Assembly (NCBI GenBank): GCA_002352635.1
Contig: DEIT01000045.1
Location: forward strand, 8,908-46,380
Direction of reading: 5' to 3'
From: Hyphomicrobiaceae bacterium UBA2767
GTDB taxonomy: Bacteria; Pseudomonadota; Alphaproteobacteria; Rhizobiales; Methyloligellaceae
DNA: 37,473 nucleotides
Positions 17,645 to 24,994 of this stretch are shown piece by piece. Numbering within the stretch: the stretch's first letter is position 1; each line of letters opens with the position of its first letter. Below the pieces are notes generated by a model that ran no database searches, was not told where the DNA came from, and was given only the letters and a program-made list of their open reading frames with translations. A program made the position numbers and the translations under genes.

Positions 17645-17664
17645 GACGTGCTCAATTGTGCGTC

Positions 17665-17949
17665 TTAACCCTCGGCAACTGGGTCAGAAACGTCTCGAAT
17701 GAGCTTCTCGGTTTTGGCGTCTTCAAGACGATTGATAAGCCGGTCGCCCTCATAGTTGTCACGCAGGGTCTTGGTTACATTGATGGAAGATTGAACAAGA
17801 AGGACCATTCCGATCCACAAATAAGCGCGAATCCAGAACTCCACCGGCATCAAGAATATGCCACCACCAACAAAAAGGCACGCTCCTGCAAAAGATGCAT
17901 AGGAAAACGTCACCCATGCCTGTGAATGCTCTTTAAACCGCTCACTCAT
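17665..17949 (-). CDS. YiaA/YiaB-type two-helix inner membrane protein
   Basis: A 94-residue protein with two membrane helices (about 10-30 and 36-57). It contains WVTFSYASFAGACLFVGGG and FWIRAYLWIGMVLLVQSS, followed by NVTKTLRDNYEGDRLINRLEDAKTEKL. This is the YiaAB two-helix domain pattern of small inner-membrane proteins. ATG 17949 has GGAG at good spacing. It follows pspA by 61 bp on the same strand, and I infer cotranscription. The pairing of YiaAB proteins with PspA suggests it could serve as a membrane partner, as PspB/PspC do elsewhere; no PspB/C/F genes are present here. Confidence 0.85.
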   Translation of the reverse strand: MSERFKEHSQAWVTFSYASFAGACLFVGGGIFLMPVEFWIRAYLWIGMVLLVQSSINVTKTLRDNYEGDRLINRLEDAKTEKLIRDVSDPVAEG

Positions 17950-18010
17950 GATTTGTCTCCTTTCGAGGTTTGCTGAGGTTGATCGGCAAATGCGGATCAC
18001 TGGAATTCAT

Positions 18011-18751
18011 TCAGGCCGCGTCGGGTCTGGATGACTTCTGCTTCGTTCTTTCGGCAGGTTTAGCGCTTTTGTTTTTCGCCTTAAGGCGTTCCAGGACGTC
18101 GTTGGCGCTTTTGCGGGATGGAGAACCAAATCCGGCGTCTGCCATCCTTTCGCTTATGGTCCGGGGGTTTGACTCCGCCTCGAGTTCTTCCAGCACGTCC
18201 GTTGCATGATCGATTTCGCTTTGGCGGGACTGAAGGCGCGCGAGTGTTGTTTCAGCCTCGGAAAGCGTGTTTCGGTAGGTTTCTCCGGCAATCAGCCCCT
18301 TGTCGCGCAGTTTGAGCACGGCATCGTTGGCCTTTGCGGCCCTGCGGCCGCTCTCCAGATCCTTGAGACGGACCTCGGACGTGCGGACCATGCCCCGCAA
18401 CCGCTCGCACTCCTTGGAAAAACCCGACAACGTCTTCGATGCGGAGTCCCGTTCGTTTTCAAGCGACGCAATGGCTTCAGCCGCTTCCAACGCCAGGTCT
18501 TCCTTCCCAGCTTTGAGGGCCAAACCCGCCCGCTCCTCCAGATCAGCGATCTGGCTGGAAATCTTCTGCAGCCGCCCTTGCTCCTGACGGTTCTGCGCAA
18601 CGGCCACAGCCAACGCCTTGCGCGCCCAGCCCACGGCTTCTCCGCAATCCCTGATCTGCTGGTCAAGGATAGTCAGTGCATTTTGGTCAATCGTTGCATC
18701 GACGGCACGATTTGCCGTACCCCGCATAAGGGTCAAAAGAGATTTGAACAT
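18011..18751 (-). CDS. pspA: PspA/IM30-family phage-shock protein
   Basis: A 246-residue PspA-like protein beginning MFKSLLTLMRGTANRAVDA, the amphipathic membrane-binding helix. It continues as an almost all-helical coiled coil rich in A/E/K/R/Q (about 25-220) and ends in a basic Lys/Arg tail. PspA/IM30/Vipp1 proteins are ESCRT-III-like; they bind stressed membranes rich in stored curvature or negative lipids and preserve the proton motive force. ATG 18751 has AGGA upstream, and longer frames run into the operator region. The promoter carries TetR-type operators rather than the sigma-54/PspF arrangement of enterobacteria. Confidence 0.9.
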   Translation of the reverse strand: MFKSLLTLMRGTANRAVDATIDQNALTILDQQIRDCGEAVGWARKALAVAVAQNRQEQGRLQKISSQIADLEERAGLALKAGKEDLALEAAEAIASLENERDSASKTLSGFSKECERLRGMVRTSEVRLKDLESGRRAAKANDAVLKLRDKGLIAGETYRNTLSEAETTLARLQSRQSEIDHATDVLEELEAESNPRTISERMADAGFGSPSRKSANDVLERLKAKNKSAKPAERTKQKSSRPDAA

Positions 18752-18769
18752 GTGTCCATCCTTTCTTTG

Positions 18770-18814
18770 TGAACGATGTTCATGATATTTAAACTTGATA
18801 TGAACAATGTTCAA
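18770..18814 (-). promoter_or_regulatory. pspA promoter with two TetR-type operators
   Basis: On the minus strand TTGAAC (18814-18809) is followed 17 bp later by TAAATA (18791-18786), a weaker -10. TGAACAATGTTCA (18801-18813) overlaps the -35, and TGAACGATGTTCA (18770-18782) covers the expected start site. The geometry mirrors that at the hydrolase promoter: one operator at the -35 side and one at +1. Confidence 0.72.
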
Positions 18815-18836
18815 GGTATATTTTGAACAAGGTTCA
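18795..18836 (+). promoter_or_regulatory. autoregulated tetR promoter
   Basis: TTGATA (18795-18800) and TATATT (18817-18822) are 16 bp apart facing the TetR-family gene. The palindrome TGAACAATGTTCA (18801-18813) fills the spacer, and TGAACAAGGTTCA (18824-18836) covers the expected start site near 18829. Binding at either would block polymerase, so negative autoregulation is predicted. Confidence 0.8.
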
Positions 18837-18850
18837 CAGGAGACAGTTTT

Positions 18851-19471
18851 ATGGTTGGAGAACACAAGGCCACGGCCGAACGCCGGCAGGCGCTTCGAAG
18901 TGCCTTGATAGAGGCGGCTGATATGAGGATCGCGAAGGACGGGTTGTCCGCACTGACCGCGCGCACGGTTGCGTCAGACGTGGGTTGCTCGGTTGGCGCT
19001 ATCTACAATGTCTTTGAAGATCTCGATGGCCTGATCATGGCTGTCAACTCAAAGACGCTCGCGCGTCTTGATCGCGAGATTGCCACATCACTCTCATCGG
19101 TTTCCGAGGACCAGAGCCCGGTGGAGAGCCTTGTTGCGATCGGCCTCGCCTACTGCCGCTTTGCAGCCCAGCATCCCCGTCTGTGGTCCGCCCTGTTTGA
19201 ACAGGGGCAGAAAACCGATCGGGTAATTCCCGACTGGCATATGGACGAACATATCCGGCTGTTTACGCATGTCCTGACCATACTCAAGGAGCTCGCGCCC
19301 GAGCAGAGTGATGAGCAAACCTGGTCTCAGGCACGGCTGATGTTTTCCGCCGTCCACGGCGTCGTCTCTCTTGGCATGCACGAGTTGTTTATCGCGGTTC
19401 CATCTGACGAAATAGAAATGCAGGTGGAGGTGCTAGTCCGTGCCACGGCATGCGGTCTGTTTGAGAACTAA
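18851..19471 (+). CDS. TetR-family transcriptional regulator of the lipid/PspA locus
   Basis: A 206-residue TetR protein. The N-terminal HTH spans about 12-62 (LIEAADMRIAKDGLSALTAR, recognition part VGCSVGAIYNVFEDLDGLI), and the helical ligand domain carries an AVHGVVSLGMHEL segment like WHG-domain TetR regulators. AGGAG lies 8 nt before ATG 18851. It is divergent from pspA, and five copies of TGAACNNNGTTCA in its own, the pspA and the hydrolase promoters form a self-consistent regulon. The ligand is unknown; fatty acyl or lysolipid compounds are a reasonable guess from the regulated enzymes. Confidence 0.93.
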   Translation: MVGEHKATAERRQALRSALIEAADMRIAKDGLSALTARTVASDVGCSVGAIYNVFEDLDGLIMAVNSKTLARLDREIATSLSSVSEDQSPVESLVAIGLAYCRFAAQHPRLWSALFEQGQKTDRVIPDWHMDEHIRLFTHVLTILKELAPEQSDEQTWSQARLMFSAVHGVVSLGMHELFIAVPSDEIEMQVEVLVRATACGLFEN

Positions 19472-19498
19472 GTCGCGGCAAAGTTCCAAACCAGACGT

Positions 19499-20290
19499 TT
19501 ACGCCTCGCCCAACAGGAAGGTGCGGTCTTCCTCGATCAGCCTCGTCAGGTACGCCATCACCTCACGCACCCGCACAAGGTGCAACAGGTCCTGGTGGAC
19601 GGTGAGCCAGAAATCCCGTTTCACCACCACCTCATCTTCCAGAACTCGAACGAGCCGCTTGTCGTGCCCGGCGACGAAGGTAGGCAACATGGCGATGCCT
19701 AGTCCTCCTGCAGCCGCATTGTATTGAGCCACAAGACTCGTGGAGCGGAAATCCGCCGGTGGTTCGTTGATCATGTCGGACAGCCAGCGCACCGCCGATA
19801 TCTGAACAAGCTCGTCGATATAGTCGATCAGGCGATGCTGCTTGAGGTCATCGATGGTTTCCGGGATGCCTCGCTCTTTCAGATATGCAGGTGTTGCATA
19901 AAGATGAAGCGCGAATTCGCCGATCTTGGTGACTTCGATGCGCCGCCCCTGGGGCTTGGGGAACGAGATCAGAATATCGGCCTCGCGCTTTGAGAGATTG
20001 ATCCAGTGAGACGCGGTCACCAGCTCGATGCGCACCGATGGCTGCTCCTTGTAGAGTTGCGCCATGCGCGGCGCGAGATAGAGGCTGCCGAGCGCTTCCA
20101 TGGTCGCCAGCCGGACGATACCGCCGGGGGCCGCACTCGTTTCGGTAAACTCAAGGGCAATTGAGTGGGCATGCTCTTCCATGCCTTCCGCATGCTGCAA
20201 CAGGGTGTGCCCAGCGTCCGTCAAAAGGAAACCAAGACGGGAGCGCTCGAACAGCGTGGATGCAAATCTTGCCGTTTGCAAATTTGCAAT
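19499..20290 (-). pseudogene. LysR-family regulator lacking its HTH
   Basis: An open frame of about 260 codons encodes the linker helix and the whole effector domain of a LysR regulator (STLFERSRLGFLLTDAG, then GGIVRLATMEALGSLYLAP, ADILISFPKPQGRR, NAAAGGLGIAMLPTF). The normal N-terminal HTH of about 45 residues is missing. Upstream, the frame reads IANLQTARFAS, a faint match to the end of the HTH region, and is then closed by TGA. No HTH is found in the other frames nearby. The only possible start is TTG 20281. It is most likely a 5'-deleted pseudogene. It ends 27 bp from the TetR-family gene, convergent with it. Confidence 0.68.
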
Positions 20291-20598
20291 TCAAGATCAA
20301 AAATGTGCACTGGACTGTGCATTTATGCACAGTTGAATTCCACGACACCGTCCATGGTGTAGCACAGCGCGTGGCTCAACCATGACGGGTGCCGAAGCAA
20401 TCACCCGGAATGCGGCGTTCTGAATGTCGTGCGTGGAAAACGGATATCCCGGCTCAAGGATCAAGAGGCGGCTAAATGCATTGCCTCACCAGAGGCACAA
20501 TCAGCGTTAGAAACAGCTTTATCGCTGGAAACGCGATAACTCTCACCCTGACGGATGCCGATGCCATGAGCCGGAGGCAAGCATGCCGCTTGCCGGGG
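20291..20598. other. non-coding stretch with two palindromes
   Basis: No convincing gene. TTGCAAATTTGCAA (20276-20289) is a perfect 14-bp palindrome at the decayed LysR boundary. ACTGTGCAT and ATGCACAGT (20314-20322 and 20325-20333, 2 bp apart) form a perfect 9-bp inverted repeat that could be an operator. A minus-strand open frame of about 60 codons (about 20310-20490, containing ILEPGYPFSTHDIQNAAFR) lacks a clear start and is probably a relic. The stretch is more AT-rich near 20270-20345 than its surroundings. Confidence 0.45.
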
Positions 20599-20991
20599 CT
20601 ATCGCCGTGTGAGGTTGACGGTCGCCGATCCCTTGGCGCTGGTCGCCCTGATTTTCTGACTTCTGCCGTTCACGCTTATGGTGACCTGGCCCGCGACGTC
20701 ATGCTGCTCGCTATACAAACGGCCTGAATAACGCGTGTTGCTCAACTTGACGACGCGCCCGGTGGTCTTGAAGATGCCGTGGGCGTGCGAGCAGGTTACG
20801 TGAACGACGAGGGTTCTCCCGCTGCTCTCCTCATAACGCATGCGGCAACGGATTCTCTCCGATTGTCCTGTGGTCAGACTGACCAGACCTTCGCCACTCC
20901 AGGCACCGGCGATTGATCCTGCCTTAGCAGCATCCGCACCTGTTGACATGATGAAGATAACGGCAAGTAAGCAAGCAAAAACATAACGCAT
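20599..20991 (-). CDS. small secreted protein, function unknown
   Basis: A 130-residue protein. It has a signal peptide (MRYVFACLLAVIFIMSTGADA, cleavage likely after ADA) and a mature beta-rich domain of about 105 residues. The domain starts GAWSGEGLVSLTTGQ and has two cysteines (RCRMRY and TCSHAHG) that could form a disulfide. It continues FKTTGRVVKLSNTRYSGRLY. The pattern of G-x-W-x-G, C-R-x-x-Y and C-A-x-x-x-G is seen in small periplasmic alphaproteobacterial proteins of unknown role. GGGAGA lies 7 nt before ATG 20991. It does not appear to be coupled to any neighbour. Confidence 0.72.
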   Translation of the reverse strand: MRYVFACLLAVIFIMSTGADAAKAGSIAGAWSGEGLVSLTTGQSERIRCRMRYEESSGRTLVVHVTCSHAHGIFKTTGRVVKLSNTRYSGRLYSEQHDVAGQVTISVNGRSQKIRATSAKGSATVNLTRR

Positions 20992-21131
20992 AATAATTCT
21001 CCCATCTGCCAAGGGAGACTGATTCGCGCAGCGATAGCAAGCAAACGGAGGCTCTTGTTTCGTATTTTACGAAACCGGGGTGGCGCAGGTGCCACAGAGG
21101 GAGCCCGTTGAGGCTCCCATGACTGCTGCAA

Positions 21132-21329
21132 CTGGCCCTTGCCTCGCCAGGGAATGAGCCGCTTCTCCAGCAGGCGCATCAGGATTTCAATGGTGAGCCC
21201 GATCAGGCCGACAATGATGATGCCGATGACGACAGGATCAAACATCCCGCGCGCAACTGACGACAACCCCGTTGCCAGGGAACCGCTGTACGATCCCGGC
21301 AATGAGAGGCTTAGGGCCTGAACATTCAC
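21132..21329 (-). pseudogene. C-terminal remnant of an ABC transporter permease
   Basis: The minus frame reads FDPVVIGIIIVGLIGLTIEI followed by LMRLLEKRLIPWRGKG. This is the last membrane helix and the basic tail (RRLVPWR-type ending) of TauC/SsuC-like ABC permeases. The remaining five or so helices are absent. The GTG at 21329 is in an unrelated N-terminal stretch, and the frame runs past the normal end into the following gene. No ATP-binding or substrate-binding partner is present. It could instead be a one-helix small protein; a decayed permease seems more likely. Confidence 0.45.
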
Positions 21330-21369
21330 TGAGAAGTCGTTACAGCCGATACCTCTTGCGAAGACACGA

Positions 21370-21414
21370 GAGCCACGGCGCCTTCATCAAGGGCAGCAAA
21401 CGGTTCTAGGAGCA
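21370..21414 (+). repeat. 45-bp dispersed repeat, copy A
   Basis: This 45-bp stretch is 42/45 identical to 36803-36847, with weaker similarity extending about 15 bp to the left. In the plus frame both read SHGAFIKG(S/T)KRF followed by TAG, and one difference is synonymous. It may be the relic tail of a gene family, or an intergenic element. The surrounding region (21330-21471) holds no gene. Confidence 0.7.
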
Positions 21415-21471
21415 AGGGTGCGGATCAGTTCGTGTCAGTGAGAACCGACCTCTGCCCTCATAAGGACATTC

Positions 21472-22221
21472 TCAAGCCAGGCCGAGGCGACCAAGGGTCT
21501 GCGGCCCGGCGATTCCATCAATATCCAACTCGTTCCGGTCCTGGTAATCCATGACGGCAGCCCTGGTCATCGGTCCGAAACTGCCATCCACAATGATTGA
21601 CAATGCCTTTTGCAGCCGCCTCACATCCGAGCCAACACTTCCCGGGCGCAGGACTGCGGTGATGGGCTTATCCGTCTGGTCATCGCCGAGCAGCGCCATA
21701 ACATTCATACGCTTGCCGCTTGACCAAAGAACGCGGCCTGATTTTGTCGCCCTCAACACCGTCGCGTATCCACCGCTCGTATAGGTGCCGTTTCTGAAAA
21801 GGGACTGCTCTCTTCTCCGGCGACCTATAATTTCCGTCGGCTTGCGCCATGCCATGAATTTATCTGCTGCGCGCGCACGGTCGCCCTTGTTGAGTGCTTT
21901 GGTCAGACTTGCCCGCCTGATACCGCCGGTGTTGTAGTGAAAGCTCACCAGGGCATCGAACTCATGCTGCTCGACCGGCACTTTGACCGCGCTGAGTACG
22001 TCACGCGAATACCTTCCGATGTCTTCGCGGAACAGGTCGAACACCATGTCCAATGGTTGGGCCACGCCACGGGGAAGCTCTTCCGGAAAGGGTTCGCCTG
22101 CAAAACGGGTATGACCAATCCCGAAAGTAAGGACGCCCACGGAATCGAAATACGGCATCGGCACGATGCCCTCGTGACTTGCGATTTCAACCAAACCCTT
22201 TGTGCTTACTTCCACTGCCAT
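21472..22221 (-). CDS. GH24 phage-type lysozyme with peptidoglycan-binding domain
   Basis: A 249-residue muramidase-like protein. The N-terminal GH24 domain (about 1-165) has E17-x8-D26-x5-T32 (SHEGIVPMPYFDSVGVLTFG), exactly the spacing of the T4 lysozyme triad E11/D20/T26. It continues with SFHYNTGG and a GRRRREQSLF segment typical of endolysins. A C-terminal PG_binding_1 domain (about 185-247) reads GSVGSDVRRLQKAL and VDGSFGPMTRAAVMDYQ. It cleaves the MurNAc-GlcNAc bond. No signal peptide, holin or other phage gene is visible, so it is either a domesticated phage endolysin or a chromosomal relative. The ribosome-binding site is weak. Confidence 0.92.
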   Translation of the reverse strand: MAVEVSTKGLVEIASHEGIVPMPYFDSVGVLTFGIGHTRFAGEPFPEELPRGVAQPLDMVFDLFREDIGRYSRDVLSAVKVPVEQHEFDALVSFHYNTGGIRRASLTKALNKGDRARAADKFMAWRKPTEIIGRRRREQSLFRNGTYTSGGYATVLRATKSGRVLWSSGKRMNVMALLGDDQTDKPITAVLRPGSVGSDVRRLQKALSIIVDGSFGPMTRAAVMDYQDRNELDIDGIAGPQTLGRLGLA

Positions 22222-22425
22222 AATGCAAACGCGTCGTCACCGCCAAAGAAGCGGCCCGGCGGCCTGAGAGCTGGGGACAGAGAGAAGACCGCCGGGGCCG
22301 CAGTGCGACTATCCCCCAAAGGGGCGCCAAGGGAGAGCAGCAGATGCCGGAGGCGACCTCACTTCTGCGGGCGCGGTCGCAATAGCCGCTTCGGGCTCTG
22401 ACGCAAACAGTCACAATCATGAGGG

Positions 22426-22470
22426 AAACATTTCTTCTGGGCCGAAGCGGGTCGGAACAAAGAAATGTTT
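22426..22470. repeat. 11-bp inverted repeat
   Basis: AAACATTTCTT (22426-22436) and AAGAAATGTTT (22460-22470) are perfect complements with a 23-nt loop. The stem is AT-rich, unlike the surroundings. As RNA it would form a stable hairpin in the presumed SulP leader; as DNA it could be a split operator. Confidence 0.6.
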
Positions 22471-22489
22471 GTGGTGCATTTGCGGCAGG

Positions 22490-22517
22490 AGTGCTGCGGG
22501 GAAGAGGCCGCAGCACT
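22490..22517. repeat. 10-bp GC-rich inverted repeat
   Basis: AGTGCTGCGG (22490-22499) and CCGCAGCACT (22508-22517) are perfect complements with an 8-nt loop (GGAAGAGG). The purine loop resembles a Shine-Dalgarno sequence. There is no T-run after it, so a classical terminator is unlikely. Confidence 0.6.
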
Positions 22518-22668
22518 GCGATCCCCCGACATCTTAATCCTCCACCGCCTATCACAAAGTCATAGATGCTTTGCGCACAGCGAGCATTGCCTATTGGGTC
22601 AGGACAAACCAATAATGACGTGTTCGGATTATTCGTTTCTGGACGCCCGTATCGTTTTGGGAGGAACT

Positions 22669-22713
22669 ATGGGTAAGCGTGCATTACCGGCACCATCCAG
22701 GGTGTCGGCCTAG
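22669..22713 (+). CDS. 14-codon leader frame before the SulP gene
   Basis: ATG 22669 follows an excellent ribosome-binding site (GGGAGG, 5 nt spacing) and encodes MGKRALPAPSRVSA, ending at TAG 22711-22713. The SulP ATG comes 3 bp later in another frame and has no comparable ribosome-binding site. The arrangement suggests translational coupling through a leader peptide. A single-base frameshift separating the true start from the transporter is the alternative. The peptide shows no attenuator-type codon run. Confidence 0.5.
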   Translation: MGKRALPAPSRVSA

Positions 22714-22716
22714 GCT

Positions 22717-24930
22717 ATGGCGCAGGGCGGCACCCAGGGCACCATTCGCGACCACGCGGCAAACGCGACAATTACGCTTGTGAGCGGGATGGTCATTGGC
22801 ATCCTGCTCGTCACCTACGCCATTTCCTTTTCCGCCATCACATTTTCCGGCGAACTCTCCTTTCTTCTGGAGAGAGCCATCGGCATTGGCCTGTTCAGCG
22901 CCGCGGTCATGGCAGCGATCACATCGCTTACCGCATCCTATCCCGGCACGATCGGCGGGCCACAGGACGTTGCAGCCGCCGTCATGGCAATCACAATCGG
23001 TACTGCAGTGGCGTCCCTTCCGCCAAACGCATCCCCGGAACAGGTTTATGCAACCGCCTATGCGACCCTCGCCACGGCTTCCCTGTTGATCGCGGTAACG
23101 TTCCTGTGCCTGGGGTATTTCAAACTCGGGAACCTGGTGCGCTTCATCCCCTACCCCGTCATGGCCGGTTTTCTGGCCGCGACCGGTTGGCTGCTCCTGA
23201 AAAGCTCACTCGGTCTCATGGCGGGCCTCACACTCGACTGGAGCACACTCTCAGGGCTGCTGAACGGCAATGCCATGGCTGTATGGGTTCCCGGCGTAGT
23301 GCTGGGACTGGTGTTGCTGACCTGTTCCTGGCGTTTCAAGCAGCCCGTTATCCTGCCGGGGCTGATCATCGGTTCCATCGTGGTGTTTTATGCAGTCATA
23401 GCGGTTCTCGGCATCACTCCGGACGCCGCACGGGCCAATGGATGGCTGCTCGGCCCCTTCCCCGGAAAAGGCTTCACCGACAGCATCGACCCTTCCCTGA
23501 TTTTCCAGGCCAACGTCATACCGTCGCTGCGGACCTTCGTTGAAATCGTCACCGTCGTGATTCTGTGCGTGCTTGGTATCCTGCTGAATGTGTCCGGTAT
23601 CGAGGCCGCGACCCGGAAGAATATCGATCTGAACCGCGATCTCATGTCCAGCGGGTTAGCCAATCTTGCGGCGAGCCTCGGCGGCGGGCTTATCGGATAT
23701 CAGCAGTTGAGCCTTACTATGCTTGCGGACCGCTTCGGCGCGCACAACCGGCTGGTCGGGCTTCTGGCAGCAACCATCTGCGCACTCGCCTTTTTCTCAG
23801 GCGCAGACGTTCTGGCCTATTTCCCCAAGGTTGTTGTCGGCGGCATCGTCGCCTTTCTCGGTTTTGACCTTCTGCTCGGATCGCTCTACCGGGAATGGAA
23901 CAAACTGCCGATGGTCGATTTTCTGATCATCCTGTTGATTTTTGTCGTCGCGACAACAGTCGGGTTCCTGGAAGGGATCGCCATCGGCATCGTCGCCGGT
24001 GCCATCATGTTCATCATCACCTATTCCAAGATCAACGTGGTGCGGCAGGAATATCTGGGAAGCGAGTTCCGCAGCAATGTCGACCGCACCAAGGCAGAGG
24101 AAGAAATCCTGAAGGAACATGGTGACCGGACCGTGATCCTGGTGCTGCAGGGTTTCATATTCTTTGGTACGGCCAACCAGATTTACGACCTCGTCCGGGC
24201 GAAAATCACCCGCCGTGGTGTAAAAAAACCGATGCATGTGGTCATTGATTTCAGACGGGTAACCGGCCTCGACTCTTCTGTTGTGCACAGTTTCATCAAG
24301 CTGGTGCAGTTCATGCAGGAGAAAAATGTCACCCTGGTTTTCACCGGACTGCGCAAAGAATTGGCACTCCGCCTCGGCGACAGTGAGTTGGACTTTGACG
24401 CTGTTCCTGCATTCAGGGATCTAGACGGTGGCATTGAGTGGTGCGAGGAGCAGACGTTGGAAGCCTTTACAGAGGGTTCGCGTGCCAGCCGGGCATCGCT
24501 TGAGAGTTACCTTGTCGGCGACATCTTCACCAAGGCCCAGGCAAGGGAATTTATTAGCTATCTGGAATCGAACATCTACGAGCCAGGCGATCACCTGTTG
24601 CGCCAGGGCAGTCCCTCCGACGATATCCTGTTTATCGAAATGGGTCGCGTCACAGTCCAGCTGGAACTCCCCGGCGGAAAGAGTGTCCGCCTGCGCTCCA
24701 TGGGTCCGGGCACGGTCGTGGGCGAAATCGGCACCTATCTCGGATTGCCGCGAACGGCGTCCGTTGTTGCCGACGATCCCTGTCACGCGCGGCGTCTCAC
24801 CCAGAAAGGGTTCAAAAAGATCGAGCGCGAACAGCCGGCACTTATTTCGATATTCCACAAGTTCATGGCCCGGCGCCTGTCGCAGAAACTCGCTGACAAC
24901 AACCGCATGCTCGAGGCCGTGCTGCGGTAG
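22717..24930 (+). CDS. SulP-family anion transporter with STAS and cNMP-binding domains
   Basis: A 737-residue protein. Residues about 15-430 form a SulP/SLC26 membrane domain (GGPQDVAAAVMAI, FIPYPVMAGFLAATGW, GLIGYQQLSLTMLADRFGAHN). A STAS domain follows (about 470-585, PMHVVIDFRRVTGLDSSVVH), then a cyclic-nucleotide-binding-type domain (about 610-725, YEPGDHLLRQGSPSDDILFI, VGEIGTYLGLPRTASVV). It is a predicted inner-membrane symporter for sulfate, bicarbonate or dicarboxylates. The cNMP-like domain lacks a clear second arginine in the PRTASV site region but is otherwise well kept. The gene is preceded by a leader frame and hairpins. A relic of a paralogue's 3' end lies at 26581. Confidence 0.93.
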   Translation: MAQGGTQGTIRDHAANATITLVSGMVIGILLVTYAISFSAITFSGELSFLLERAIGIGLFSAAVMAAITSLTASYPGTIGGPQDVAAAVMAITIGTAVASLPPNASPEQVYATAYATLATASLLIAVTFLCLGYFKLGNLVRFIPYPVMAGFLAATGWLLLKSSLGLMAGLTLDWSTLSGLLNGNAMAVWVPGVVLGLVLLTCSWRFKQPVILPGLIIGSIVVFYAVIAVLGITPDAARANGWLLGPFPGKGFTDSIDPSLIFQANVIPSLRTFVEIVTVVILCVLGILLNVSGIEAATRKNIDLNRDLMSSGLANLAASLGGGLIGYQQLSLTMLADRFGAHNRLVGLLAATICALAFFSGADVLAYFPKVVVGGIVAFLGFDLLLGSLYREWNKLPMVDFLIILLIFVVATTVGFLEGIAIGIVAGAIMFIITYSKINVVRQEYLGSEFRSNVDRTKAEEEILKEHGDRTVILVLQGFIFFGTANQIYDLVRAKITRRGVKKPMHVVIDFRRVTGLDSSVVHSFIKLVQFMQEKNVTLVFTGLRKELALRLGDSELDFDAVPAFRDLDGGIEWCEEQTLEAFTEGSRASRASLESYLVGDIFTKAQAREFISYLESNIYEPGDHLLRQGSPSDDILFIEMGRVTVQLELPGGKSVRLRSMGPGTVVGEIGTYLGLPRTASVVADDPCHARRLTQKGFKKIEREQPALISIFHKFMARRLSQKLADNNRMLEAVLR

Positions 24931-24960
24931 GTTGGCGGAGGCGCTGGCGACCGTCGTCGA

Positions 24961-24981
24961 GGAGCTGTTTCAACCAGCTCC
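24961..24981. terminator. hairpin after the SulP gene
   Basis: GGAGCTG (24961-24967) and CAGCTCC (24975-24981) form a perfect 7-bp stem with a 7-nt loop, 30 bp past the SulP stop. It also faces the small minus-strand frame that ends at 24995. No U-tract is present. Confidence 0.5.
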
Positions 24982-24994
24982 CTGATCCGCCCGC

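Larger units (their letters stand above)
22222..22668. other. 447-bp intergenic region with strong hairpins
   Basis: No protein-like frame is convincing here on either strand. The region holds two strong inverted repeats (22426-22470 and 22490-22517, listed separately) upstream of the SulP transporter gene. It could be the promoter and leader of that gene, possibly a structured RNA. Open frames present look like random GC-rich sequence. Confidence 0.5.

Noticed and set aside
21395..21470. ABC ATPase D-loop (PFAALDE on the minus strand) preceding the permease relic
   Set aside because: The same repeat at 36.8 kb encodes PFRALDEGAVAL in a clearly intergenic place, and no Walker or signature motifs accompany it.
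21472..22221. Prophage based on the endolysin-type lysozyme
   Set aside because: No holin, structural, integrase or terminase gene is nearby; a single lysozyme does not define a prophage.
22187..22612. A 141-codon minus-strand frame upstream of the lysozyme
   Set aside because: Arg/Cys/Pro-rich with no domain and no usable start signal; it overlaps the lysozyme start and the hairpins.
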